Shown one piece after another: positions 25,434 to 33,167 of a stretch of 53,773 nucleotides of DNA. Positions within the stretch are counted from its first letter, which is position 1. Every line of letters starts with the position of its first letter. The position numbers were made by a program, and so were the translations under genes. Source of the DNA: Bacteroidota bacterium (GTDB lineage: Bacteria; Bacteroidota; Bacteroidia; Bacteroidales; JAAYUG01); assembly GCA_029571215.1 (NCBI GenBank), contig JAKPTE010000004.1, positions 1 to 53,773 of the forward strand. Direction: 5' to 3'. The notes below the pieces were generated by a model. The model was not told the DNA's origin. It worked only from the letters and a program-made list of their open reading frames with translations, and did no database searches.

Positions 25434-26306
25434 ATGGCAAAGGAAAAGCGTAATGATTTTCTGGCAAAGCTCAGAAACAAGTACAGGCTCATTATTTATA
25501 ATGATGATACTTTCAGTGAAGTATGGTTCATCAAGCTTACTCCATTGAACCTGTTGGCACTGCTGGGCACCTCATTCGTTTTAATGATTGTTCTCTTTTA
25601 TGTTCTTATCGCTTATACATCGGTAAGAGAACTGATTCCGGGATATCCGACGGAAGAGATGCGGCTTAGGGCGTTAAAGGCTGCCGAACAACTGGATTCC
25701 CTTTCATACCAGATCGCCCTGCGTGATCAGAAGTTGCAGATTATTAGTGATATACTTTCGGGAAAACCTCCATCTTCTTCCGATACCTCTCAGCAGAAGG
25801 TGGAACCAGCTACCCCTGATGCTTTTCATCGGTCTCCTGAGGATAGTTTGCTGCGGCAGGCAGTGGAAGAGGAAGATAAGTTCAGTGTGGTTCCACGGCA
25901 GGAAACACCTTCCTTTACTGTCAACACCAACTTTGCAAGCCAGTTGTTTTACCCTCCGGTGAGGGGTATTGTAACAAATTCTTTTGATCCCCAAACGGGA
26001 CATTATGGTACCGATATCGTATGCCAGCCGGGGGAAGGAATCAAATCGGTGATGAGCGGGACGGTGCTTCTTTCGGCCTGGACCATTGAGACGGGCTATC
26101 TGCTTGTTATTCAGCATCCCAATAATCTGGTGTCGGTTTACAAGCACAATGCAGAACTTCTCAAGCAAACCGGCAATATGGTAAAGGCAGGCGAAGTAAT
26201 TGCCATTGTCGGTAACTCAGGAGAATATACCTCAGGGCCCCATCTTCACTTTGAACTTTGGCATAATGGTATTCCGGTTAATCCGGAAGAATATATTCTG
26301 TTCTGA
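25434..26306 (+). CDS. M23-family peptidoglycan endopeptidase, single-pass membrane protein
   Basis: 290 residues. Basic N-terminus, one transmembrane helix (about 38-62), a periplasmic linker that is partly helical, and a C-terminal LytM/M23 domain (about 180-290). Zinc motifs are HYGTD (HxxxD) and GPHLHFELW (HxH), so it is likely active. It should cleave peptide cross-links in peptidoglycan or help activate other cell wall enzymes. The cytoplasmic start MAKEKRNDFLAKLRNKYRL is typical of Bacteroidota M23 proteins. It is followed by dxr after 5 nt. Confidence 0.92.
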   Translation: MAKEKRNDFLAKLRNKYRLIIYNDDTFSEVWFIKLTPLNLLALLGTSFVLMIVLFYVLIAYTSVRELIPGYPTEEMRLRALKAAEQLDSLSYQIALRDQKLQIISDILSGKPPSSSDTSQQKVEPATPDAFHRSPEDSLLRQAVEEEDKFSVVPRQETPSFTVNTNFASQLFYPPVRGIVTNSFDPQTGHYGTDIVCQPGEGIKSVMSGTVLLSAWTIETGYLLVIQHPNNLVSVYKHNAELLKQTGNMVKAGEVIAIVGNSGEYTSGPHLHFELWHNGIPVNPEEYILF

Positions 26307-26311
26307 TTTCA

Positions 26312-27457
26312 GTGAAACATATAGCAATACTTGGTTCGACCGGATCAATCGGAACGCAGGCTCTGGAAGTAATAAGAGCCAATCCGGAGCTTTTCAGGGT
26401 GGATGTTCTTTCAACAAACAACCGGACGGACCTCCTCATCCAGCAAGCCATCGAATTCCAGCCCGAAATGGTGGTTGTTGCCAATAAAGCGAAATACCCA
26501 CAGGTGAGGGATGCCTTGAAGGACTATAGAATCAGGGTCCTCTCAGGTCAGGAAGGGTTGAATGAAGCGGTTAGCCTGCCCGTGACGGAAATCGTTCTTT
26601 CAGCCCTGGTAGGATATGCCGGGCTGGAACCGACAATTGGCGCTATTAAAGCAGGGAAAAACATCGCCCTTGCCAACAAAGAAACGATGGTTACAGCGGG
26701 AGAACTGGTTACCCGGCTTGCCCGGAAACAGAATGTTTCCATTCTTCCAGTTGATTCGGAACATTCGGCTATTTTTCAATGTCTTATCGGTGAGGAAGAA
26801 AACAAAGCGGAAAAAATAATTCTAACCGCTTCAGGAGGGCCCTTTCGGAACCTGCCTGCCGATAAACTGCACGAAGTAACCCTGGAAGATGCCCTTCAGC
26901 ATCCGAACTGGTGTATGGGGGCAAAGATTACGATCGATTCTGCTTCATTGATGAACAAGGGACTGGAAATTATTGAAGCCCGTTGGCTTTTTGGGTTGTC
27001 TCCCGATCAGATTGAAGTTGTGATACATCCACAAAGCATTATTCATTCCATGGTGCAGTTTCGTGATGGCTCCATTAAAGCCCAGATGGGTCTGCCCGAT
27101 ATGCGGCTTCCCATTTTATTTGCTCTGGGATATCCTTCGCGTATTCCATCCGATTTTCCAAGGCTGGACTTTAGCAAAGCGCTGGCTCTGCAGTTCGAAC
27201 CTCCTGATATACAGAAATTTCCCTGTTTACAGATCGCTTTCGATTGCATGAAAGCGGGAGGGAATATGCCCTGTATAATGAATGCCGCCAATGAGGTTGC
27301 GGTTGAAGCTTTTATCGAAAGGAAAATTCCCTTCACAAAAATTCCTGCAATTATCAGCCGCACATTGGAAAAATCTGAATATATTGCTGCTCCTGATCTT
27401 GACGATTACCAGCGTTCCGACAGGCTCGCACGGGAAATAGCACGAGTATTTATATAA
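26312..27457 (+). CDS. dxr: 1-deoxy-D-xylulose 5-phosphate reductoisomerase
   Basis: 381 residues, GTG start. NADPH site ILGSTGSIGTQ (6-16); ANKETMV; substrate and metal site PVDSEHSAIFQ; TASGGPFR; and PNWCMGAKITIDSASLMNKGLE, all diagnostic. It converts DXP to 2-C-methyl-D-erythritol 4-phosphate, the committed step of the MEP isoprenoid pathway. It lies 5 nt after the M23 gene and 10 nt before rseP, an arrangement often seen in Bacteroidota. Confidence 0.98.
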   Translation: MKHIAILGSTGSIGTQALEVIRANPELFRVDVLSTNNRTDLLIQQAIEFQPEMVVVANKAKYPQVRDALKDYRIRVLSGQEGLNEAVSLPVTEIVLSALVGYAGLEPTIGAIKAGKNIALANKETMVTAGELVTRLARKQNVSILPVDSEHSAIFQCLIGEEENKAEKIILTASGGPFRNLPADKLHEVTLEDALQHPNWCMGAKITIDSASLMNKGLEIIEARWLFGLSPDQIEVVIHPQSIIHSMVQFRDGSIKAQMGLPDMRLPILFALGYPSRIPSDFPRLDFSKALALQFEPPDIQKFPCLQIAFDCMKAGGNMPCIMNAANEVAVEAFIERKIPFTKIPAIISRTLEKSEYIAAPDLDDYQRSDRLAREIARVFI

Positions 27458-27467
27458 ACTTCATTCC

Positions 27468-28787
27468 ATGGAAATAGTAATCAAGATAATTCAATTTCTG
27501 CTTGCGATTTCAATCCTTGTAATCCTGCATGAAGCAGGGCATTTTGTTTTTGCAAAAATTTTCAGGACCAGGGTTGAAAAATTCTATTTATTCTTTAATC
27601 CATGGTTTAGCCTGTTCAAGGTTAAGCGGGGAGAGACGGAATACGGTATTGGCTGGCTGCCTCTGGGCGGTTATGTGAAAATAGCCGGTATGATCGATGA
27701 ATCGCTTGACAAGGAGCAGCTTAAACAACCACCGCAGCCCTGGGAGTTTCGCTCAAAACCTGCATGGCAACGATTGTTCATTATGCTGGGGGGAGTGCTG
27801 GTAAATTTTTTACTGGCTTTTGTCATTTATATAAGCGTTTTGTACGTGTGGGGGGAAGATTACCTGCCGGCACAAAATGCGAAGTACGGAATTATGGCCG
27901 ATTCACTGGCTTTGCAGATTGGCCTTCAGAACGGGGATCATATTGTTGCCATTGACAATAAACCGGTTGAGGACTTTCACGATATAGTCAAGATTATTGC
28001 CCTGGAGGATGCCAGAACGATTCAGGTTATGCGGGACAGTCAGATGCTGACAATTTCCGTTCCAGATACCCTGGTTTCGGTTCTGCTGAAGAAACCCCGA
28101 TTTGTGGATGTTCGCATACCTTTTGTTGTTGGCGATTTTACCAAAAACTCTGTTGCCCGGGAGGCTGGATTTCAGAAAGAAGACAGTCTGGTAGCGGTCA
28201 ACGGAGAAGTCACCATCTTCTTTGATGAATTCAGGTCGGCTTTTTCCAGGCACAAAGGCGACAGCGTTACGGTTACCGTTATCCGCAAGGGAAGTCCTGT
28301 TGACATTCGTTTAAGAGTGCCGGAGACAGGTCTACTGGGTATTTATCCCGTTGGAGACCTGAGTCGCTTCTTCCAGATCAAACATCTGCGGTACGGTTTT
28401 TTTGCCGCCATTCCGGCCGGAATACAGAAAGGATATCAGACAAGCATTGATTATATCCGTCAGTTCAAATTGATTTTTTCTCGAAAAACAAAGGGATACG
28501 AGTCGTTAGGCGGATTTATTACTATTGGAAGTATTTTCCCCGGTCAGTGGGACTGGCAGGCATTCTGGTCGATGACAGCTTTTCTTTCCATCATTCTGGC
28601 TATCATGAACATACTCCCCATTCCGGCTCTCGATGGAGGGCATGTTCTGTTTTTACTTTATGAAATCGTAACAGGGAAGAAGCCGGGAGACAAGTTTCTC
28701 GAATATGCCCAGATTGTCGGGATGAGCCTTCTCCTTGCCCTCATCCTCTACGCAAACCTAAATGATATTATCAAGCTCTTCAGGTAA
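27468..28787 (+). CDS. rseP: Site-2 zinc metalloprotease RseP
   Basis: 439 residues with the S2P signature: HEAGHF (21-26) in the first membrane helix and NILPIPALDGGH with the third ligand Asp389 near the end. Two PDZ-like regions lie between (about 125-300). A further helix near residues 418-432 ends the protein. It cleaves membrane-embedded anti-sigma factors or signal peptides. The C-terminus shows no degradation. It is the last gene of the SOR-M23-dxr-rseP run. Confidence 0.96.
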   Translation: MEIVIKIIQFLLAISILVILHEAGHFVFAKIFRTRVEKFYLFFNPWFSLFKVKRGETEYGIGWLPLGGYVKIAGMIDESLDKEQLKQPPQPWEFRSKPAWQRLFIMLGGVLVNFLLAFVIYISVLYVWGEDYLPAQNAKYGIMADSLALQIGLQNGDHIVAIDNKPVEDFHDIVKIIALEDARTIQVMRDSQMLTISVPDTLVSVLLKKPRFVDVRIPFVVGDFTKNSVAREAGFQKEDSLVAVNGEVTIFFDEFRSAFSRHKGDSVTVTVIRKGSPVDIRLRVPETGLLGIYPVGDLSRFFQIKHLRYGFFAAIPAGIQKGYQTSIDYIRQFKLIFSRKTKGYESLGGFITIGSIFPGQWDWQAFWSMTAFLSIILAIMNILPIPALDGGHVLFLLYEIVTGKKPGDKFLEYAQIVGMSLLLALILYANLNDIIKLFR

Positions 28788-28857
28788 AACCAATTATTTT
28801 CAGGAATTTATACCGGCATGAAACGGCACATTAAATAAAAAATCGAAATTTATTTTG

Positions 28858-28865
28858 TACTTTTG
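28858..28865 (+). promoter_or_regulatory. -7 promoter element for tatA
   Basis: TACTTTTG matches the Bacteroidota -7 consensus; it lies 15 nt upstream of the tatA start. No good -33 element is seen at 19-21 nt. Confidence 0.5.
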
Positions 28866-28880
28866 TAGGACGTTTTAAAA

Positions 28881-29090
28881 GTGAATTTTATGAATCCTTT
28901 TATTTTGCTGGGTGTGATCGGGCCAGGACAGGTGATCCTCATTGTAGCAATCATTCTGCTTCTTTTTGGAGGTCGCAAAATTCCTGAGCTCATGAAGGGT
29001 TTAGGTGAAGGAATCAGGGAATTTAAAAAAGCCTCTAAACTGGAGGAAGAAAATTCCGATTCTGAAAAGAAACCCATAGAAAAGCCCTGA
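28881..29090 (+). CDS. tatA: Sec-independent protein translocase subunit TatA/E
   Basis: 69 residues. One transmembrane helix (about 9-28, with GPGQVILIVAIILLLFGGRK), the FGGRKIPELMKGLGEG hinge and amphipathic helix, then a short acidic and basic tail. It forms the pore component of twin-arginine translocation. At least two proteins in the window have Tat-like signals (the AKR and possibly the GDPD). No tatC is seen in the window. A terminator follows. Confidence 0.93.
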   Translation: MNFMNPFILLGVIGPGQVILIVAIILLLFGGRKIPELMKGLGEGIREFKKASKLEEENSDSEKKPIEKP

Positions 29091-29109
29091 TACACAAAAA
29101 AATGTATAA

Positions 29110-29147
29110 CCCTGCCAACGCTTTCTGCAAGCATTGGGGGGTTTTTT
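29110..29147 (+). terminator. Rho-independent terminator after tatA
   Basis: CCAACGCTT and AAGCATTGG form a stem with one mismatch, extended by CCC/GGG, and followed by GTTTTTTATTTT. Confidence 0.7.
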
Positions 29148-29292
29148 ATTTTCCGACAGCGAGCAACAGTACGGCAATAGAAAACATCAGGATCCCTAGC
29201 GGATGGATGTTATTTTCTGTTAAAAATGCAGGTGACGTGCCCAGCCTCTTATGAATTAGTTGTACTTTTATTGAAGCTTAAAACTTTTTGCC

Positions 29293-30282
29293 ATGAAGAG
29301 AAGTTTATCAATTCTGAGCCAGGTTTCGTTTTTCCTGTTCCTCCTTTCCGGTTGCGCGGAAAATCAGCGTCCCATGCTGCCTTCAGTTGCAGGAACCGCC
29401 TATGATGTTCTGGTAGTTATGCCCAAATATCAGTGGGAAGGAGTTCTTGGTGATACCATGCGTTCCCTTCTGGCTTATCCCATTCCGTATTTTCCCCAGA
29501 GGGAGCCAATTCTTACCCTTCGCCATGTGCCGCCTGATGGATTCAAAGGAATTTTTCAAACTTATCGCAATGTAGTTATTGTCAGTATTGGGAATCAATA
29601 CGATAAGTCCCGGCTTTTACTGAGCCGGGATGTATCGGCGAAAACCCAACTTATTTACGAACTGCAGGCACCCAATCAGGCGGGTATTATCGACCTCCTG
29701 GTGCAGAACAATGAGAAAATTGTCAACAGCATCCTCAATACAGAACGGTTGCGCACTGTTGAACTGAACAGAAAATATTACGATAAGAATATTCATGATA
29801 AATTGTTGAAAAATCATTCCCTTACGCTGGCCATACCGCAGGGATTTGCCATTCAGGTTGATACCGGCAATTTTGTATGGATAGAGCAAATGCGGGGAGA
29901 CAATATTCTTGGTTTACTCATCTGGACGTACCCATACCAAGATACCCTTCAGCTCAGCAAGCAGGCGCTGCTGGCCAAAAGAAATGAGATCCTCCGGCGG
30001 AATGTGCCGGGCAAAGATCCCGGTTCCTATATGACTACTGAAAAAATCCTGGATCCCTTGTTTGATGTAAACAAGCTTGGGAATCAGGTATTTTACCAAT
30101 TGTCGGGGCTGTGGACGGTCGAAAAAGGATTTATGGGCGGGCCTTTTATCAATGTCACCACCGTTGATCATGCCAGAAAGCGGATTGTGACAGTGGATGG
30201 GTTTGTTTTTGCCCCTAACCAGCAAAAAAGAAACTGGCTCTTCCAGTTGGAAGCCATTGCTTATACCCTTGCTTTTCCGTAA
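29293..30282 (+). CDS. DUF4837 family lipoprotein
   Basis: 329 residues. Signal peptide with lipobox LLSGC (Cys21). The body matches the DUF4837 pattern: an N-terminal YDVLVVMPKYQWEG, a central QAPNQ motif, and VEKGFMGGPFINVTTVD near the C-terminus. The family is restricted to Bacteroidota and has no assigned function. A near-consensus -7 element (TACTTTTA, 29263-29270) lies upstream. It converges on mqnC with only 4 nt between stop codons. Confidence 0.85.
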   Translation: MKRSLSILSQVSFFLFLLSGCAENQRPMLPSVAGTAYDVLVVMPKYQWEGVLGDTMRSLLAYPIPYFPQREPILTLRHVPPDGFKGIFQTYRNVVIVSIGNQYDKSRLLLSRDVSAKTQLIYELQAPNQAGIIDLLVQNNEKIVNSILNTERLRTVELNRKYYDKNIHDKLLKNHSLTLAIPQGFAIQVDTGNFVWIEQMRGDNILGLLIWTYPYQDTLQLSKQALLAKRNEILRRNVPGKDPGSYMTTEKILDPLFDVNKLGNQVFYQLSGLWTVEKGFMGGPFINVTTVDHARKRIVTVDGFVFAPNQQKRNWLFQLEAIAYTLAFP

Positions 30283-30286
30283 TAAC

Positions 30287-31390
30287 TCAGACAGTCCATT
30301 TGGAAGTTTCGTATTTCTGGTTTCGGTACCTTGGTACAAAACCTGCAGAGAGGATAAGGTTCTGAAGGTCTTCAGGTGAAAGCCGGTAATGTGCTCCTGC
30401 GGAAGAAACAACATTTTCTTCAATCATCACTGAACCCAGGTCATCGGCTCCTGCATAAAGGCAAAGCTGAGCAGTATCCGGACCTACCGTTAGCCAGCTG
30501 GCCTGGATGTGACGTATGTTTGGAAGCATCAGTCTGCTGATGGCCAGCATCTTTATGTATTCGGATGGAGTAACATTGCCTCTGATTCCCATCTTATCTT
30601 TCAGAAAGGTTCCTTCATCCTGGAATGTCCATGGGACGAAAGTTACAAAACCCCAGCTGTCTTTGGGTTTGATAGCCTGCACTTCGCGGAGCCCTACCAG
30701 ATGTTCCATGCGTTCTCTGATGGTTTCAGCATGGCCGAACATCATGGTAGCGGAGGTAGGCAGGTTAAGCTGGTGTGCCTCGGTCATCACGTCGAGCCAT
30801 TCGCGGGTTGAGCATTTGCCTGGAGATACTAGTTTCCGCACACGGTCGGAAAGAATTTCCGCCCCGGCACCCGGCAGGCTATCCAAGCCAGCTCTGACAA
30901 GCTCTTCAAGCACTTCGCGGTACGTCAGACCCTCCATACGGGAAAGGTGAACAATTTCAGGAGGGCCAAGAGCATGTAGTTGCAAGGCAGGCCATTTGCT
31001 CTTCAGATGCTTAAACAACGTTGTATAGAAATCAAGCCCGAGCTCGGGATGCATACCTCCCTGAAGAAGAATCTGCTTCCCACCCATGGCAAAAAGCTCT
31101 GCAATTTTTGCATCGTATTCTTCCTGAGTGGTTATATAGGTCCCGGGATCACCCGGTTTTCTGCTGAAGTTACAGAACCGGCATCCTGAAATACATACAT
31201 TGGTGATGTTGATATTTCTGTCAATGATCCAACCCACTTCATTTCCGGGTACGAGTTTTTGCCGCATACTATGTGCCGCTGCCATAAGCCGGGCAAGAGG
31301 CTCTGCATTGAACAGATATTCTCCTTCTTCGGCGGTCAGAAATTCCCCCGAAAGGGCTTTTTCGAGCAAATGGTTTTCACATTGTTCCAT
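30287..31390 (-). CDS. mqnC: Cyclic dehypoxanthine futalosine synthase (radical SAM)
   Basis: 367 residues. Radical SAM cluster motif CxxxCxxC at Cys66, Cys70 and Cys73 (NVCISGCRFC). Further family signatures: LLQGGMHPELGLDFY, GLDSLPGAGAEILSDRVRK, ATMMFGHAET, FVPWTFQ, and IQASWLTVGP. These fit MqnC rather than MqnE. It performs the cyclisation step of the futalosine route to menaquinone. A perfect -7-like TATTTTTG (31395-31402, minus) sits just 4 nt before the ATG, which would make a nearly leaderless message; this may be chance. Confidence 0.93.
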   Translation of the reverse strand: MEQCENHLLEKALSGEFLTAEEGEYLFNAEPLARLMAAAHSMRQKLVPGNEVGWIIDRNINITNVCISGCRFCNFSRKPGDPGTYITTQEEYDAKIAELFAMGGKQILLQGGMHPELGLDFYTTLFKHLKSKWPALQLHALGPPEIVHLSRMEGLTYREVLEELVRAGLDSLPGAGAEILSDRVRKLVSPGKCSTREWLDVMTEAHQLNLPTSATMMFGHAETIRERMEHLVGLREVQAIKPKDSWGFVTFVPWTFQDEGTFLKDKMGIRGNVTPSEYIKMLAISRLMLPNIRHIQASWLTVGPDTAQLCLYAGADDLGSVMIEENVVSSAGAHYRLSPEDLQNLILSAGFVPRYRNQKYETSKWTV

Positions 31391-31574
31391 GGCCCAAAAA
31401 TAACTTCTTTTTCAGAGTCTCTTTCCATTTATTCAGGCATCTGTTCTGAGGTCATAGCTTTTTCCAGCAGCCGATGCTCTGCATAGCCAGCTATACATCA
31501 CGGACTTTCAGGTTTTAACACAGGAATGGTTGCGGAATAAATCGTTGCACATAGCCTTCCGGAATGAAAATGGG

Positions 31575-32060
31575 TTACTTTCCTATAATTCCGCTTGACC
31601 AGAAAAAAAGTATTATCACGGTGGATAGTAGTAATACTGTGCGGAGAATCATCGATCCTTCGATCACTTTTGTATCGGGACGGCTTGTTACATAATGGAC
31701 CTGAAATGGGAGTGCAAGAAATAGAGCGGAACCTCCGGTCAGTAGCAGGGGTATATCGCCTGGCCAACGGAAAAGCAGAAAAATAATTCCGATCACAACT
31801 ACCGATGAGGAAAGCATGGTCAGTTTGGCAATAAAGTGTTCCCAGGCAGTGGCTTTTTTATCATCGGGAGAAATATATGCTTTAAACAGGTACAAAACAG
31901 CCAGGGTGCTCAGAGCAACTGTGATAAGGTAACTCCCGTAGTTACTGTCGAGCGTATTAATCAAAAGGCCCAGAAGCGCAAGGGTAGCAATATATGACTC
32001 ATATTGCAGCAGGGCAGCAACCTGTTTGGCTGCTTCGTGCCGGAAATACTTTTTTGTCAT
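31575..32060 (-). CDS. Five-helix integral membrane protein of unknown function
   Basis: 161 residues from the ATG at 32060. A longer frame begins at a GTG (32081) that overlaps the -7 promoter element and so cannot be the start. About five hydrophobic helices (roughly 22-40, 46-66, 86-103, 105-122, 138-158). A short basic and helical N-terminus (MTKKYFRHEAAKQVAALLQ) precedes them. No family was recognised. The gene stands alone, 184 nt upstream of mqnC; the stretch between them shows nothing else. It has one of the best promoters in the window. Confidence 0.72.
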   Translation of the reverse strand: MTKKYFRHEAAKQVAALLQYESYIATLALLGLLINTLDSNYGSYLITVALSTLAVLYLFKAYISPDDKKATAWEHFIAKLTMLSSSVVVIGIIFLLFRWPGDIPLLLTGGSALFLALPFQVHYVTSRPDTKVIEGSMILRTVLLLSTVIILFFWSSGIIGK

Positions 32061-32080
32061 CCAAGAAATAAATTCTTTCA

Positions 32081-32112
32081 CAAATATAGGTTCTCAGAAG
32101 GAAAGTCGCAAA
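32081..32112 (-). promoter_or_regulatory. Promoter of the five-helix membrane protein gene
   Basis: Minus strand: TTTG (32109-32112), 20-nt spacer, TATATTTG (32081-32088). Exact consensus in both boxes. The transcription start should be near 32074, which fixes the protein start at 32060. Confidence 0.8.
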
Positions 32113-32237
32113 GATGGCATACGGAATATTTCCTGTCTGAGAAAGAAGTTCTAACGAACAGAAAAAGCATATCGGTTCAAGCCACCTGAATATGTTACGA
32201 AAAATAATTATTACTTTGCATAAAATCTCCACAGAAA

Positions 32238-32591
32238 ATGGAACTTACGGGTAAAATTTTTCAGGTATTACAGATACAAACGGGGCAGGGCAAAAATGGG
32301 CCCTGGCAGAAACAGGAATTTGTAATTGAAACAGCAGACCAGTTTTCCAAGAAAGTTTGTTTCTCGCTTTGGGGTGAAAAAATAAATGATTTGAAGAACC
32401 TTGAGAAAGGGGCCATGGTAAAAGTGCAGTTCAGTCTCGAATCGCGTGAGTACAACGGACGCTGGTACACCGATGCCAGAGCATACCGGATTGAACCGGC
32501 AGGTACCCAGCCTGAATCACCCGAAAATGCTCCTCCTCCGTTTATGGAACCGGCTGATCTTTCGCCAAAGGAGGATGATCTTCCGTTTTAA
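32238..32591 (+). CDS. DUF3127 OB-fold-like protein with SSB-like acidic tail
   Basis: 117 residues. N-terminal beta-rich domain (about 1-85: MELTGKIFQVLQIQTGQGKNG ... FVIET ... VCFSLWGEK ... GAMVKVQFSLESREYNGRWYTDARAYRIE) of the DUF3127 type, with an OB-fold look. It continues into a Pro- and acid-rich linker and ends in KEDDLPF. That end resembles the C-terminal tip of single-stranded DNA-binding protein (DDDIPF), which docks repair and replication proteins. Binding to ssDNA or RNA is therefore plausible, but unproven. It is a single gene 94 nt upstream of rimP. Confidence 0.82.
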   Translation: MELTGKIFQVLQIQTGQGKNGPWQKQEFVIETADQFSKKVCFSLWGEKINDLKNLEKGAMVKVQFSLESREYNGRWYTDARAYRIEPAGTQPESPENAPPPFMEPADLSPKEDDLPF

Positions 32592-32614
32592 CATGCGGAA
32601 ATAATATTTTTTTG

Positions 32615-32622
32615 TATATTTG
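32615..32622 (+). promoter_or_regulatory. -7 promoter element for the rimP-nusA-infB operon
   Basis: TATATTTG is an exact match to the -7 consensus. The -33 region has only a weak T-rich match at a longer spacing. It predicts a leader of about 57 nt that contains the hairpin at 32653-32668. Confidence 0.55.
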
Positions 32623-32652
32623 CACCGGATTTGAAACGGACGAATTGCGAAA

Positions 32653-32668
32653 GGGGACCTGAGTCCCC
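32653..32668 (+). promoter_or_regulatory. GC-rich hairpin in the rimP leader
   Basis: GGGGAC-CTGA-GTCCCC is a perfect 6-bp stem with a tetraloop, followed by a T-rich, A-interrupted tract up to the rimP ATG. It could be an attenuator, an mRNA stabiliser or a regulator binding site. Its T-tract is imperfect for a terminator. Confidence 0.5.
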
Positions 32669-32685
32669 TATTTTATTATTTATTT

Positions 32686-33150
32686 ATGATTCAGGAAACA
32701 TACCTGAAAGAGATTCTGGAACCTGTCATCAGAGACAATCAGCTCCTGCTGGTGGATGTACATATCACGCCACAGAACAGGATTACTATTGTTATTGACA
32801 GTATCAAAGGGGTAACCATTGATGATTGTGTCCTGGTGAACCGATATGTAGAGGAACGTCTTGACAGGGAATCCGAAGTTTTTCATCTGGAGGTTAGTTC
32901 GCCTGGTGCTGATCAACCTCTGAAAATTAGGGAACAGTACCTTAAGCACCGTGGCAGAAAAATGCAGATTGAATTGCTGACCGGTAAACAGCTCACCGGC
33001 ACCCTCAGGGAAGTATCGGAGGAAGGGATCATTCTGGAACAAGAAATTCCGGACGGGAAAAAGAAAAATTCAGAAGGAAAAGGATCAGGTATTGTTTCCC
33101 TTGGATGGGAAGAAATTAAACAGGGGAAAGTTATTATTTCATTTAAATAA
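32686..33150 (+). CDS. rimP: Ribosome maturation factor RimP
   Basis: 154 residues. N-terminal domain with QLLLVDVHITPQNRITIVID, the family motif VFHLEVSSPGADQPLK, and a C-terminal SH3-like part. It assists maturation of the 30S subunit. It is the first gene of the conserved rimP-nusA-infB operon, 17 nt before nusA. A short lysine- and serine-rich insert (GKKKNSEGKGSG) lies in the C-terminal domain. Confidence 0.95.
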   Translation: MIQETYLKEILEPVIRDNQLLLVDVHITPQNRITIVIDSIKGVTIDDCVLVNRYVEERLDRESEVFHLEVSSPGADQPLKIREQYLKHRGRKMQIELLTGKQLTGTLREVSEEGIILEQEIPDGKKKNSEGKGSGIVSLGWEEIKQGKVIISFK

Positions 33151-33167
33151 ACAACGAATATTGCTAT

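Noticed and set aside
31391-31574. A small gene between mqnC and the membrane protein gene
   Set aside because: Only frames running antisense into the neighbouring genes; no promoter or family signal.
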